From Actinomycetales bacterium (GTDB taxonomy: Bacteria; Actinomycetota; Actinomycetes; Actinomycetales; Actinomycetaceae), in the NCBI GenBank assembly GCA_022838965.1, contig JALHDK010000042.1:1-12081 (forward strand): a DNA stretch of 12,081 nt, in the 5' to 3' direction. Each line of letters starts with the position of its first letter. Within the stretch, counting starts at the first letter, position 1. Of this stretch, positions 1-8,083 are shown one piece after another. The translations under genes and the position numbers were made by a program. Below the pieces are notes generated by a model that worked only from the letters and a program-made list of their open reading frames with translations, was not told the DNA's origin and ran no database searches.

Positions 1-1
1 G

Positions 2-154
2 CCCTACGTCTGGATGGTGTGGCCCTTCCTCCGCATCACCGACGAGACGTGCGAGGACGCCAACCGTGGTTGGAGGCGGTTCCTCTGGATCAACTACCTC
101 GTGGGCTTCCTGCTCACCCAGCTGCTGATCTGGGTGCCCCTCCTCGGCCTCTGA
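2..154 (+). CDS. C-terminal end of an unrecognised membrane protein (partial)
   Basis: An open frame enters from the left edge (frame starting at base 2) and ends at TGA 152-154, giving the last 50 residues of a protein. The visible part is rich in aromatic residues (PYVWMVWPFLRI, then a charged stretch with DETCEDANRGWRRF). It ends in one clear membrane helix of about 22 residues (INYLVGFLLTQLLIW and following) that runs almost to the C-terminus. This suggests an integral membrane protein whose last helix closes the chain. I do not recognise the family. Codon use is strongly GC3-biased, like the genes around it, which supports a real coding frame. The next gene begins 30 bases downstream on the same strand and has its own -10-like box. 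Confidence 0.6.
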   Translation, partial: PYVWMVWPFLRITDETCEDANRGWRRFLWINYLVGFLLTQLLIWVPLLGL

Positions 155-172
155 CGTTGACCGCGCGCCGCG

Positions 173-178
173 TACCAT
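173..178 (+). promoter_or_regulatory. -10-like box TACCAT, candidate leaderless start of the next gene
   Basis: TACCAT fits the actinobacterial -10 pattern TANNNT and ends exactly six bases before ATG 185, so transcription would begin at or next to the start codon. No Shine-Dalgarno sequence lies before ATG 185. There is no convincing -35 at 16-18 bases; TTGACC at 157-162 is only 10 bases away. The same geometry recurs at three other genes in this window. Confidence 0.45.
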
Positions 179-184
179 GACGGG

Positions 185-1417
<1,233 letters not shown>

Positions 1418-1441
1418 AGCCCGTCCGGTCGCGCTCGCGCG

Positions 1442-2458
1442 TCAGCGGCGTCCGGGCGAACGGACCGCGGCGACGAGGGTCCTGACGATGTCCACAACGG
1501 TCCCGAGGATTCCGAGGCCCAGGGCGATGCGGATGCCGGTCTGCGCGCCGGAGACCAGGGATTCGGCGGTTTCGCCGGACGCGAAGCCGGCCTCGGTCAG
1601 CGACTCCGGCGTGAGGGCGAGGATGCTCGGGCCGGTGATCAGGAGAAGGAGGATCACGAGCTGGAGGATCTTGATCGCGATGGAAGCCAGCCGCGTGATC
1701 AGGGTCCACCTCCCGGTCCGCAGGAGGGTCACCTGGAGTGCGATCTCCGCGAGCCACGAGATGACCAGGAGTGGCAGCCAGCGGAAGAAGGCGTCAGAGA
1801 GCAGGGGGATGGAGACCCAGCTGCCGTCCTGCAGGTAGTAGAGGGCGATCACCTGCGAGGCCGCCGTGAAGATCACGATGGCCAGAGCCGTGAAGACCAC
1901 GGCGACGATCGCCTCGGACGGCTTGACGGTGTCGGGCGTCGGCTGCCGCAGCAGCGACCGCGGGTCCCACTCGCCCTCGTCGGAGGTCTCGAGCTCCTCC
2001 GCGGGCACGAACCGTTCGACGACGGCGAACGCGAGCACCACGCCACCGAAGGCGCCCAGCACGGCGGAGGCGATCCCGGCGAGCCCCTCGCCCAGCGCGC
2101 GGGCGAGTTCGAGACCGGACACGGGGAGCGCCCGCGCGACATTGATGGCGGTCAGCACGACCAGCACCGTCACCAGCACGGCGAGCACGATCCGGATGAC
2201 CAGCAGGAACACCGGGAACACCCGCGGTCCCACGAGATAGGGGTAGGGATTGTGGCGAGTGGCCGCCGCCGCCGGCGGGCCGAACTCGCGCAGCACCTCG
2301 ACGGCCATGGCCTCGTCCGCGGGACGTCCCAGCTGGGCGGCGCGCTCGGCGAGCCGCTGGTCGAGGGCGGCGCGCACCTCCTGCTCCACGTTCACCCGCC
2401 CGCGGACGAGCGCCAACCGGCGGGAGACCTCCGCCACGTACCGATCGATGAGTTCCAT
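1442..2458 (-). CDS. Membrane protein with N-terminal HAAS/DUF1700-like domain
   Basis: This 338-residue protein has a cytoplasmic N-terminal helical domain of the HAAS (DUF1700-like) type. It begins MELIDRYVAEVSRRL, continues with a charged helix (VEQEVRAALDQRLAERA, 24-40) and ends in EVLREFGPP (54-62), the typical last motif of this domain. Six hydrophobic segments follow (about 80-104, 128-148, 183-208, 226-245, 262-282 and 308-330), with an acidic loop around 153-164 (EELETSDEGEWD). Family members are often paired with PadR-type repressors and are thought to sit in membrane regulation or stress modules; no PadR gene is next to this one. ATG 2458 is chosen because the HAAS motif begins at residue 1 and a purine-rich GAGGGAG lies just upstream, although unusually close. 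The gene converges on the sugar dehydrogenase gene, with a 24-base gap. The biochemical function is unknown. Confidence 0.8.
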   Translation of the reverse strand: MELIDRYVAEVSRRLALVRGRVNVEQEVRAALDQRLAERAAQLGRPADEAMAVEVLREFGPPAAAATRHNPYPYLVGPRVFPVFLLVIRIVLAVLVTVLVVLTAINVARALPVSGLELARALGEGLAGIASAVLGAFGGVVLAFAVVERFVPAEELETSDEGEWDPRSLLRQPTPDTVKPSEAIVAVVFTALAIVIFTAASQVIALYYLQDGSWVSIPLLSDAFFRWLPLLVISWLAEIALQVTLLRTGRWTLITRLASIAIKILQLVILLLLITGPSILALTPESLTEAGFASGETAESLVSGAQTGIRIALGLGILGTVVDIVRTLVAAVRSPGRR

Positions 2459-2494
2459 GCTGCTCCCTCGCGTCGCGTGGCCGGTGCCGCGCCC

Positions 2495-2500
2495 ATTATG
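2495..2500 (-). promoter_or_regulatory. -10-like box CATAAT for the HAAS membrane protein gene
   Basis: Read on the minus strand, CATAAT is the most AT-rich hexamer in this GC-rich gap and lies about 36 bases upstream of ATG 2458. Transcription would start near 2488. No good -35 hexamer is seen at the expected distance, so this rests on the -10 match alone. Confidence 0.3.
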
Positions 2501-2593
2501 GTCCCTGCGGCCCCCCGCCCACGGGTCCGCGCGCCGCTCCGCGGGTGGATACGCTGGTGATGAGCGGGCTGCTCACAGGCGAGCGCCTGCGCC

Positions 2594-2600
2594 GAGGAGG
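2594..2600 (+). promoter_or_regulatory. Ribosome binding site that sets the GerMN lipoprotein start
   Basis: GAGGAGG precedes ATG 2605 by four bases. It decides in favour of this start over an in-frame GTG at 2545, which would add 20 residues in front of the lipoprotein signal. Confidence 0.7.
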
Positions 2601-2604
2601 GTTC

Positions 2605-3228
2605 ATGAAGACCGTCATCCGTCGTTCCGCCGTTCTCCTTGCCGCGCTCGGCCTGGCGGCGTGCACCCCGACAACCCCGCCCAGTGGCACCCCGACGCCG
2701 TCGCCCACCTCGGCGACCGCGACGGCGTCCCCCACCGGGACGGCGTCACCGACCGCCGCGACACTCACGGTCGAGGTGTTCTTCGACAACAGGGTGGAGA
2801 ACCCCGGTGCGGCCGACTGCTCGGCGGTCTTCCCGGTGGAGCGCCAGGTCCCGGCGACGGCCGACACGGCGGCAGCGGCGCTCGAGGAGCTGCTCGCGGG
2901 TCCCGCGCCGGAGGAGGCCGCGGCCGGGTACTCGTCGTGGTTCTCGGCGGCGACCGCTGGCGCCCTCCTCGGTGTCCGGGTGCAGGGCAACACCGCCTAC
3001 GTGAATCTCTCCGATCTGCGGCAAGTGATCCCGAACGCCGGGACGTCGTGCGGCAGCGCCCAGTTCATGGCGTCGCTGGACACCACCGTCACCAACGCGA
3101 CCGGGGCCGGCAGGGTTCTCTATGCGTTCGACGGCGATCCGGCCGCGTTCTGGGACTTCGTGCAGGTCGGGTGCGGTTCCTTCAACGACGACTGCGACCC
3201 CGCCCCGTTCGTCGGGCTCACGCCGTGA
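2605..3228 (+). CDS. GerMN-domain lipoprotein
   Basis: This 207-residue secreted protein begins with a short, textbook lipoprotein signal: MKTVIRR, a hydrophobic core and LAAC with Cys20. A Thr/Ser/Pro-rich linker follows (about 21-52). The rest matches the GerMN (sporulation/germination GerM-like) domain: LTVEVFFDN at about 54-62, a charged middle with TAAAALEELLAGP (88-100), and GVRVQGNTAYVNLSDL (123-138). Four cysteines in the mature part (72, 149, 190 and 197) could form extracellular disulfides, which is not a usual family feature. In Actinobacteria, GerMN proteins occur as stand-alone lipoproteins or in LpqB next to MtrAB; neither MtrA nor MtrB is here, and the LpqB C-terminal propeller is absent, so this is not LpqB. 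The role is unknown, probably at the cell envelope. The strong ribosome binding site and the signal peptide fix the start at 2605. Confidence 0.82.
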   Translation: MKTVIRRSAVLLAALGLAACTPTTPPSGTPTPSPTSATATASPTGTASPTAATLTVEVFFDNRVENPGAADCSAVFPVERQVPATADTAAAALEELLAGPAPEEAAAGYSSWFSAATAGALLGVRVQGNTAYVNLSDLRQVIPNAGTSCGSAQFMASLDTTVTNATGAGRVLYAFDGDPAAFWDFVQVGCGSFNDDCDPAPFVGLTP

Positions 3229-3238
3229 GCCCAAATCC

Positions 3239-3268
3239 TTCCGGGGCAAAGGGTTGGCATCGTATGTT
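3239..3268 (+). promoter_or_regulatory. Candidate promoter of the aldolase gene
   Basis: TTCCGG (3239-3244), an 18-base spacer and TATGTT (3263-3268) form a plausible sigma-A-type promoter in the 66-base gap after the GerMN gene. The predicted start near 3275 gives a leader of about 20 bases carrying the ribosome binding site. The tRNA-Lys gene has a similar arrangement (TTCCGT, 18 bases, TACCAT). Confidence 0.45.
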
Positions 3269-3280
3269 CACAGGTGTCGG

Positions 3281-3289
3281 AAAGGAGAG
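3281..3289 (+). promoter_or_regulatory. Ribosome binding site that sets the aldolase start
   Basis: AAAGGAGAG lies about seven bases (counted from AGGAG) before GTG 3295. An in-frame GTG at 3274 is upstream of this site and would place the site inside the gene, so GTG 3295 is the better start. Confidence 0.8.
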
Positions 3290-3294
3290 CGACA

Positions 3295-4179
3295 GTGAAC
3301 GCTGAGCAGTTCGAGAAGATGAAGAGCGGGGCCGGGTTCATCGCGGCACTGGATCAGAGCGGCGGCTCCACCCCGAAGGCGCTGCGGCTCTACGGCATCC
3401 AGGAGAGCGAGTACTCCAGCGACGCGGAGATGTTCGAGCTCATCCACCAGATGCGCACCCGCATCATGACCAGCCCGGTGTTCAACGGTGACCGGATCAT
3501 CGCGGCGATCCTCTTCGAGGACACCATGGACCGCGAGATCGCGGGCCAGCCCACCGCGGACTATCTCTGGAACGTCAAGCGCATCGTTCCCATCCTCAAG
3601 GTGGACAAGGGGCTCGCGCCCCTCATCAACGGCGTGCAGCTGATGAAGCCGATCAGTGGACTGGACGACCTGCTCCGGCGGGCCCGCGAGAAGCACATCT
3701 TCGGCACGAAGATGCGCTCCGTCATCAAGCATCCGGGGTCCGGGGTGAACGCATTGGTGGCCCAGCAGTTCGCGGTGGGGAAGCAGATCATCGCCGCGGG
3801 CCTGGTGCCCATCCTCGAGCCGGAGATCGACATCCACAGCCCGCACAAGCGCGCCGCCGAGGACCAGCTGAAGGTCAAGCTGCTTCAGGGGCTGGCGGAC
3901 CTCGGCCCGGACGAGTACGTGATGTTCAAGCTGACGCCGCCCGAGGTGGACGACTTCTACGCGGACCTGGTGGCGCACCCGAACGTCCTCCGCGTGGTCT
4001 TCCTCTCCGGCGGGTACAGCCGCGCCGAGGCCAACGCGCGCCTCGCCCGCAACCACGGCGTGGTGGCGAGCTTCTCGCGCGCCCTGACCGAGGGGCTCAC
4101 GGCACAGCAGACGGACGAGGAGTTCAACGCGCTGCTAGACGAGTCGATCGCGAGCATCGCGGCGGCATCGGCGACCTGA
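3295..4179 (+). CDS. fda: Fructose-bisphosphate aldolase class I (Staphylococcus type)
   Basis: This cytoplasmic enzyme of 294 residues cleaves fructose 1,6-bisphosphate to dihydroxyacetone phosphate and glyceraldehyde 3-phosphate through a Schiff base, needing no metal. The protein follows the staphylococcal class I aldolase closely along its whole length: FIAALDQSGGSTPKAL, MRTRIMTSPVFNGDRI, ILKVDKGLAP, FGTKMRS, AAGLVPILEPEIDI, YVMFKLT and RVVFLSGGYSRAEAN. Starting at GTG 3295, the Schiff-base lysine falls at Lys212 and the catalytic glutamate at Glu175, the same numbers as in the staphylococcal enzymes, which strongly supports this start. The gene stands alone between the GerMN lipoprotein gene and ilvD, with its own promoter-like sequence. 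Many high-GC Gram-positive bacteria also carry a class II aldolase; whether one exists here cannot be seen from this window. Confidence 0.96.
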   Translation: MNAEQFEKMKSGAGFIAALDQSGGSTPKALRLYGIQESEYSSDAEMFELIHQMRTRIMTSPVFNGDRIIAAILFEDTMDREIAGQPTADYLWNVKRIVPILKVDKGLAPLINGVQLMKPISGLDDLLRRAREKHIFGTKMRSVIKHPGSGVNALVAQQFAVGKQIIAAGLVPILEPEIDIHSPHKRAAEDQLKVKLLQGLADLGPDEYVMFKLTPPEVDDFYADLVAHPNVLRVVFLSGGYSRAEANARLARNHGVVASFSRALTEGLTAQQTDEEFNALLDESIASIAAASAT

Positions 4180-4227
4180 GCGGGGATCGGGCGGCGAGAC
4201 GTCCTGTCCAGTCGGCGTCGTCGGGAC

Positions 4228-4233
4228 TAGCCT
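4228..4233 (+). promoter_or_regulatory. -10-like box TAGCCT, candidate leaderless ilvD start
   Basis: TAGCCT (TANNNT pattern) ends exactly six bases before ATG 4240. There is no Shine-Dalgarno sequence in front of the ATG. A weak -35 candidate, TGTCCA, lies about 18 bases upstream. If correct, ilvD mRNA begins at or within a base or two of its start codon and carries no attenuator leader. Confidence 0.45.
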
Positions 4234-4239
4234 GTGGGT

Positions 4240-6078
4240 ATGCCTGAACTGCGCTCCCGCACCACGACCCACGGACGGAACATGGCCGGCGCCCGCGCCC
4301 TGTGGCGGGCGACCGGCCTCAAGAACGAGGACTTCGGCAAGCCGATCATCGCGATCGCCAACTCGTTCACCCAGTTCGTTCCCGGCCACGTCCATCTGAA
4401 GGACATGGGCCAGCTGGTGGCGGGCGCGATCCACGAGGCCGGTGGTATCGGCCGCGAGTTCAACACGATCGCGGTGGACGACGGCATCGCCATGGGCCAC
4501 TCCGGCATGCTGTACTCGCTGCCCAGCCGGGAACTGATCGCCGACTCCGTCGAGTACATGGTGAACGCGCACCAGGCGGACGCGCTCGTCTGCATCTCCA
4601 ACTGCGACAAGATCACCCCCGGCATGCTGCTCGCCGCCCTGCGGCTGAACCTGCCCACCGTCTTCGTCTCGGGCGGTCCGATGGAGGCCGGACGGGTCAT
4701 CGTGGGGGAGGACGGCACCGTCCAGTCCCGCCTCGATCTCGTCGACGCCATGGTCAAGGCCGTGGATCCCTCGGTCTCGGACGACCTCCTGCAGCAGATC
4801 GAGGAGAACGCCTGCCCCACCTGCGGCTCCTGCTCGGGCATGTTCACCGCGAACTCGATGAACTGCCTGCTTGAGGTCATCGGCCTCGCGCAGCCCGGCA
4901 ACGGCTCGACCCTCGCCACCGCCGCGGCGCGGAAAGAGCTCTTCCTGGGCGCCGGCCGCCTCGTCGTCGACCTCACCAAACGCTTCTACGAGGACGGCGA
5001 CGAGACCGTGCTGCCACGCTCGATCGCGACGAAGGAGGCGTTCGCGAACGCCATGCGCGTGGACGTGGCGATGGGTGGCTCCACCAACACCGTCCTCCAC
5101 ATTCTCGCCGCCGCCCGCGAGGCGGGCGTGGACTTCACCCAGGCGGACATCGACGCCATCTCCCGGGTCACGCCCTGCATCTGCAAGGTGGCGCCGAGCT
5201 CCCACCAGTACTACATGGAGGACGTGCACCGCGCCGGCGGCATCCCCGCCATCATGGGCGAGCTGTACCGCGCCGGGCTCCTCGAGGAGGCCCACGCCGT
5301 CCACTCGCCGGACCTGCGGACATGGATGGAGACCTGGGACATCCGCTCGGGCCACGCCTCGGCGACGGCGGTGGAGCTCTTCCACGCGGCACCCGGCGGG
5401 GTGCGCACCACCGAGGCCTTCTCCTCCACCAACCGCTGGCAGACCCTCGACCTCGACGACGTCGCGGGCTGCATCCGTTCCGTCGCCCACGCTTACACGC
5501 AGGACGGCGGTCTCGCGATCCTCACCGGCAACCTCGCGCCCGACGGCTGCATCGTCAAGACCGCGGGCGTCCCCGAGGACCAGTGGGTGTTCCGTGGCCC
5601 CGCGAAGGTGACCGAGTCGCAGGAGGAGGCCGTGGAGGCGATCCTGGGCGGGCGGATCGTGGCGGGTGACGTCGTCGTCGTCCGGTACGAGGGTCCCCGG
5701 GGTGGGCCCGGCATGCAGGAGATGCTCTACCCCACGGCCTACCTCAAGGGCACCGGCCTCGGGCCGAAGTGCGCGCTCATCACGGACGGCCGATTCTCCG
5801 GCGGCTCCTCCGGACTTTCGGTCGGCCATATCTCCCCGGAGGCCGCGTCGGGCGGAACAATCGGGCTCATCGAGGACGGCGACATGATCTCCGTGTCGAT
5901 CCCCGACCGTTCCATCACCCTCGAGGTGGACGACGCCGTGCTGGCCGAGCGCCGCGCGCGCGCGGATGCGGCGGGATGGCGGCCGGCGAACCGGCAGCGT
6001 GAGGTGTCCGCGTCGCTGCGGATCTACGCCTCGCTCGCGCTCTCCGCGGACAAGGGCGCTTCCCGGCACATCGAGTGA
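4240..6078 (+). CDS. ilvD: Dihydroxy-acid dehydratase
   Basis: This cytoplasmic Fe-S enzyme of 612 residues removes water from dihydroxyisovalerate and dihydroxymethylvalerate in valine, isoleucine, leucine and pantothenate synthesis. It matches the E. coli-type IlvD from end to end: [20 protein letters not shown] (5-24), [25 protein letters not shown] (74-87), [11 protein letters not shown] (119-129, with cluster ligand Cys122 and the conserved Lys124), [11 protein letters not shown] (191-201, with Cys195), [57 protein letters not shown] and PEAASGG. The length is normal for this subtype and no key residue is missing. ATG 4240 aligns with the E. coli start; a GTG two codons earlier (4234) would fall between the -10-like box and the ATG and is less likely. 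No other branched-chain amino acid gene (ilvB, ilvN or ilvC) is adjacent. Confidence 0.98.
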   Translation: MPELRSRTTTHGRNMAGARALWRATGLKNEDFGKPIIAIANSFTQFVPGHVHLKDMGQLVAGAIHEAGGIGREFNTIAVDDGIAMGHSGMLYSLPSRELIADSVEYMVNAHQADALVCISNCDKITPGMLLAALRLNLPTVFVSGGPMEAGRVIVGEDGTVQSRLDLVDAMVKAVDPSVSDDLLQQIEENACPTCGSCSGMFTANSMNCLLEVIGLAQPGNGSTLATAAARKELFLGAGRLVVDLTKRFYEDGDETVLPRSIATKEAFANAMRVDVAMGGSTNTVLHILAAAREAGVDFTQADIDAISRVTPCICKVAPSSHQYYMEDVHRAGGIPAIMGELYRAGLLEEAHAVHSPDLRTWMETWDIRSGHASATAVELFHAAPGGVRTTEAFSSTNRWQTLDLDDVAGCIRSVAHAYTQDGGLAILTGNLAPDGCIVKTAGVPEDQWVFRGPAKVTESQEEAVEAILGGRIVAGDVVVVRYEGPRGGPGMQEMLYPTAYLKGTGLGPKCALITDGRFSGGSSGLSVGHISPEAASGGTIGLIEDGDMISVSIPDRSITLEVDDAVLAERRARADAAGWRPANRQREVSASLRIYASLALSADKGASRHIE

Positions 6079-6109
6079 CGGGTCCCGGTCGCGGGCGGGC
6101 TCCAGCCCT

Positions 6110-6189
6110 CGGACGCACGGAGTGGGTGGGCACCCACACCCGGACGCACCGAGTGGGTGAGCACCCACGCCCGGACGCACCCAGGGCGC
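6110..6189 (+). repeat. 31-bp tandem repeat with internal dyad (2 full copies plus part of a third)
   Basis: Two full 31-base units (6110-6140 and 6141-6171) are followed by the start of a third at 6172 that diverges after about 10 bases. Each begins CGGACGCAC, continues GAGTGGGTG and contains a perfect dyad: GTGGGTGGGCACCCAC in the first copy, GTGGGTGAGCACCCAC in the second. The copies differ at three positions, and the copy-to-copy change at the dyad centre falls in the loop, leaving the 7-bp stem intact. The repeat lies between the converging ilvD and thioredoxin-CcdA genes, so it may act as a two-way transcription stop, or be a dispersed intergenic repeat. No T run follows either hairpin. 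Confidence 0.8.
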
Positions 6190-6227
6190 TTACTGACGGT
6201 TTGGCGGGGCCGAATGCGTGTGGAGTG

Positions 6228-6251
6228 TTCCACCGGGGGTGCGGCAACAGA
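6228..6251 (+). repeat. Left copy of an imperfect direct repeat around the thioredoxin-CcdA gene
   Basis: This 24-base segment begins TTCCACC, continues GGGGGTGC and ends GGCAACAGA. It matches 7909-7935 on the same strand at 23 of its 24 positions; the right copy has one substitution and three extra bases in two places. This copy lies 14 bases beyond the stop codon of the thioredoxin-CcdA gene. Confidence 0.5.
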
Positions 6252-6264
6252 CGTTGACGGTCCG

Positions 6265-7821
6265 CTAGCGGCCGCGCGGCTTGGACCTCGCCACCGGCTT
6301 CCCCCGCGAGTCCACGCGCGGCGCCGTTCCCGCGGCACCGCCCTGCCTGGTCCCCGCGGCTCCCCTTGTTCCCGCTGAGCCGCCCTGCGTCTGGCCCCCG
6401 GATGCCGCGCCGAGCCCTGCGGGGTGCTTCTCCTCCGTGCCGATGCGGATGCCGAAGCGCGGCAGCACCACGCGGTGCACCAGCAGCACCAGGACCGTGG
6501 CGGCGAGGGCGGCTCCGAAGACGAGGAGGGCGCTGCCGAGGGTGGTCATGAGTGTCGGATCGATGATCATGACCACCGCGAGGGTGAGCATCAGCATGCC
6601 ACCCACGAGCTTCAGGACCCGGCCGTGCTTCTCCTCGAGCTTGCTGGCCCGCAGGGTGACCACCGCCGTCCCGAAGACCGCGAGTTCGTCGAGCTGGTAG
6701 ATGACCATGTACAGCAGGAGCAGGAGGACGAAGGTGGCGGCTCCCACACCCTGATCGGCGAGGATGTTCGTCCACAGCACGGGGAACCCTGCCGTGCAGG
6801 CGAGCTCCACCACGGAGACGCCCGCGGCGAGCGCGACCGTTCCCGTCACCAGCGCGGGCATGGAGTCGGCACTGGCGGTCACGGACCGGATCCGGCGGTA
6901 GATGCCCGGCTTCTTCTCGTCCGGGATGGTGAACGAGATGCCCTCCCGGAACCAGAAGTAGTCCTTGATGTTCACGAGCGCGAAGGCGAGGGCCACGAGC
7001 GCCACCAGCACGCGAACCCACGGTGCAATGGAGACGATGGTCAGGAAGGTGAACATCCCGGCGATGAAGAGCGCGTACACGAGCGCCGTCACGGAGATGA
7101 ACACGAGACCGATGATGACCGTCTTGCGTCGCGAGCCGGTCCGGAGCGTGAGTGCCAGCAGGACCGTCAAGACCCACAGGGAGCAGGGGTTGAAGCCGTC
7201 CACGAGGGCGATCAGCGCCGTGGTGACGACCAGCGACTGGTGCGTGGTGTCGATGCGGCCGAAGAGGGGCAGCTCGATGTATCCGGGCGGCGGTTCGGCC
7301 GGCCCCGGGTTCGCGGGGTCCGTGGGGGCGGGGGTCGGCGACGGCGACGGCGAGGGAGACGGGGCGTCGGCGATGACACCGGCTCCGGCGTCGGGGCAGC
7401 CGTCCGCGACGCAGGCGGCGACGGCCCGCTCGACGTCCGCCTGGATCGCGTCACTCCACCCGACCCAGTAGTCCGTTCCGAGGAACAGGGTGGGCACGCC
7501 ACTCGGCTCGAATCCGAAAGCCTCGGCCATGGCGGTGAACGGTGCGACGTTCTCCGGATGCTTCCAGACCTCGAAGTCCCGGACGGTGAAGGCGGGGTAG
7601 CGGTCCTGCAGGCTGGCGAGGACGGGCTTGGCGGCCGCGCAGTGGGGGCAGCCGTCGCCCCAGAAGAAGTAGAGGACCGCTCCGTCGGAGTCGTTCGCGG
7701 CCGGCTGGATCGCGGGAACCATCGCGGGAACCGGCGTGGCTCCCGGCTGTGCCGCGGCAGCCGGGACAGCGACGATGGCGACGAGCAGCAGAGCAAGCGC
7801 CGCGAACCACCTGCGCACCAT
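6265..7821 (-). CDS. Exported CPHC thioredoxin-like domain fused to CcdA/DsbD-like membrane domain
   Basis: This 518-residue protein probably carries reducing equivalents across the membrane or handles disulfides outside it. Residues 1-24 are a signal peptide (MVRRW, hydrophobic core, AAAA). A thioredoxin/glutaredoxin-like domain spans about 45-140, with YFFWGDGCPHC (Cys58 and Cys61) and the cis-proline motif GVPT (Pro110); an extra pair, Cys137 and Cys142, closes it. A PSPSPSPTPAP-type linker follows (about 153-180). About seven membrane helices then span 196-450, with one conserved cysteine in each of two motifs, GFNPCSLWVL (Cys213) and ELACTAGFPV (Cys342), the usual redox pair of CcdA-type transporters of the NPC/CT kind. 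The last 57 residues are Gly/Ala/Arg-rich and basic, probably cytoplasmic. ATG 7821 is chosen because GAAGGGA lies at the right distance and the signal peptide begins there; ATG 7827 would add two residues. The thioredoxin domain is first, opposite to the order at the C-terminal end of DsbD. The partner is unknown. Confidence 0.82.
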   Translation of the reverse strand: MVRRWFAALALLLVAIVAVPAAAAQPGATPVPAMVPAIQPAANDSDGAVLYFFWGDGCPHCAAAKPVLASLQDRYPAFTVRDFEVWKHPENVAPFTAMAEAFGFEPSGVPTLFLGTDYWVGWSDAIQADVERAVAACVADGCPDAGAGVIADAPSPSPSPSPTPAPTDPANPGPAEPPPGYIELPLFGRIDTTHQSLVVTTALIALVDGFNPCSLWVLTVLLALTLRTGSRRKTVIIGLVFISVTALVYALFIAGMFTFLTIVSIAPWVRVLVALVALAFALVNIKDYFWFREGISFTIPDEKKPGIYRRIRSVTASADSMPALVTGTVALAAGVSVVELACTAGFPVLWTNILADQGVGAATFVLLLLLYMVIYQLDELAVFGTAVVTLRASKLEEKHGRVLKLVGGMLMLTLAVVMIIDPTLMTTLGSALLVFGAALAATVLVLLVHRVVLPRFGIRIGTEEKHPAGLGAASGGQTQGGSAGTRGAAGTRQGGAAGTAPRVDSRGKPVARSKPRGR

Positions 7822-7908
7822 CGTCATCCCTTCAGCCGGGTCACTCCCCGCCACGGTCGGCGGCCCAGTCCGGAGGCTAACACGGCCCTCGGGGCCCCCT
7901 CTGGGACG

Positions 7909-7935
7909 TTCCGCCAGGGGGTGCATGGCAACAGA
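7909..7935 (+). repeat. Right copy of an imperfect direct repeat around the thioredoxin-CcdA gene
   Basis: This 27-base partner of 6228-6251 reads TTCCGCCAGGGGGTGCATGG and then CAACAGA. It lies about 90 bases upstream of the start of the minus-strand thioredoxin-CcdA gene, just beyond a weak -10-like TAGCCT (minus strand, 7879-7874). Part of it (TGGCAAC, 7926-7932) recurs 13 bases later at 7939-7945. It could be a regulator site or the remains of a duplication. Confidence 0.5.
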
Positions 7936-7984
7936 TTCTGGCAACTTCACTGGAGCGCGGTCGCGAAGGCGTGCCATGGTGAAT

Positions 7985-8009
7985 GTGTTCGAACGATCCG
8001 TTCGGACAC
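7985..8009 (+). promoter_or_regulatory. 25-bp dyad, possible operator before the small membrane protein gene
   Basis: GTGTTCGAACG, a three-base centre ATC and CGTTCGGACAC form an inverted repeat matching at 10 of 11 arm positions. It lies 74 bases upstream of ATG 8084 and overlaps the expected -35 region of a weak promoter with -10-like TACAAG at 8023-8028. It resembles the SOS box CGAAC-N4-GTTCG but has a five-base spacer, so LexA binding is doubtful. Another repressor is possible. Confidence 0.4.
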
Positions 8010-8083
8010 GTCGCAAGACGGGTACAAGGCCGTGCATGGGCGCCGGCCCCCGGTGTTCCTGCACGGGAGAAGAAAGGAACACC

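Noticed and set aside
4135..6180. Long minus-strand open frame (681 codons) opposite ilvD
   Set aside because: The product is a His/Asp/Arg/Gly-rich composition with no domain, the usual shadow of a GC-rich gene. The plus strand here encodes an unmistakable IlvD.
7990..8004. LexA (SOS) box
   Set aside because: CGAAC and GTTCG are separated by five bases and not four, and the gene downstream has no known SOS role. Kept only as an unassigned dyad.
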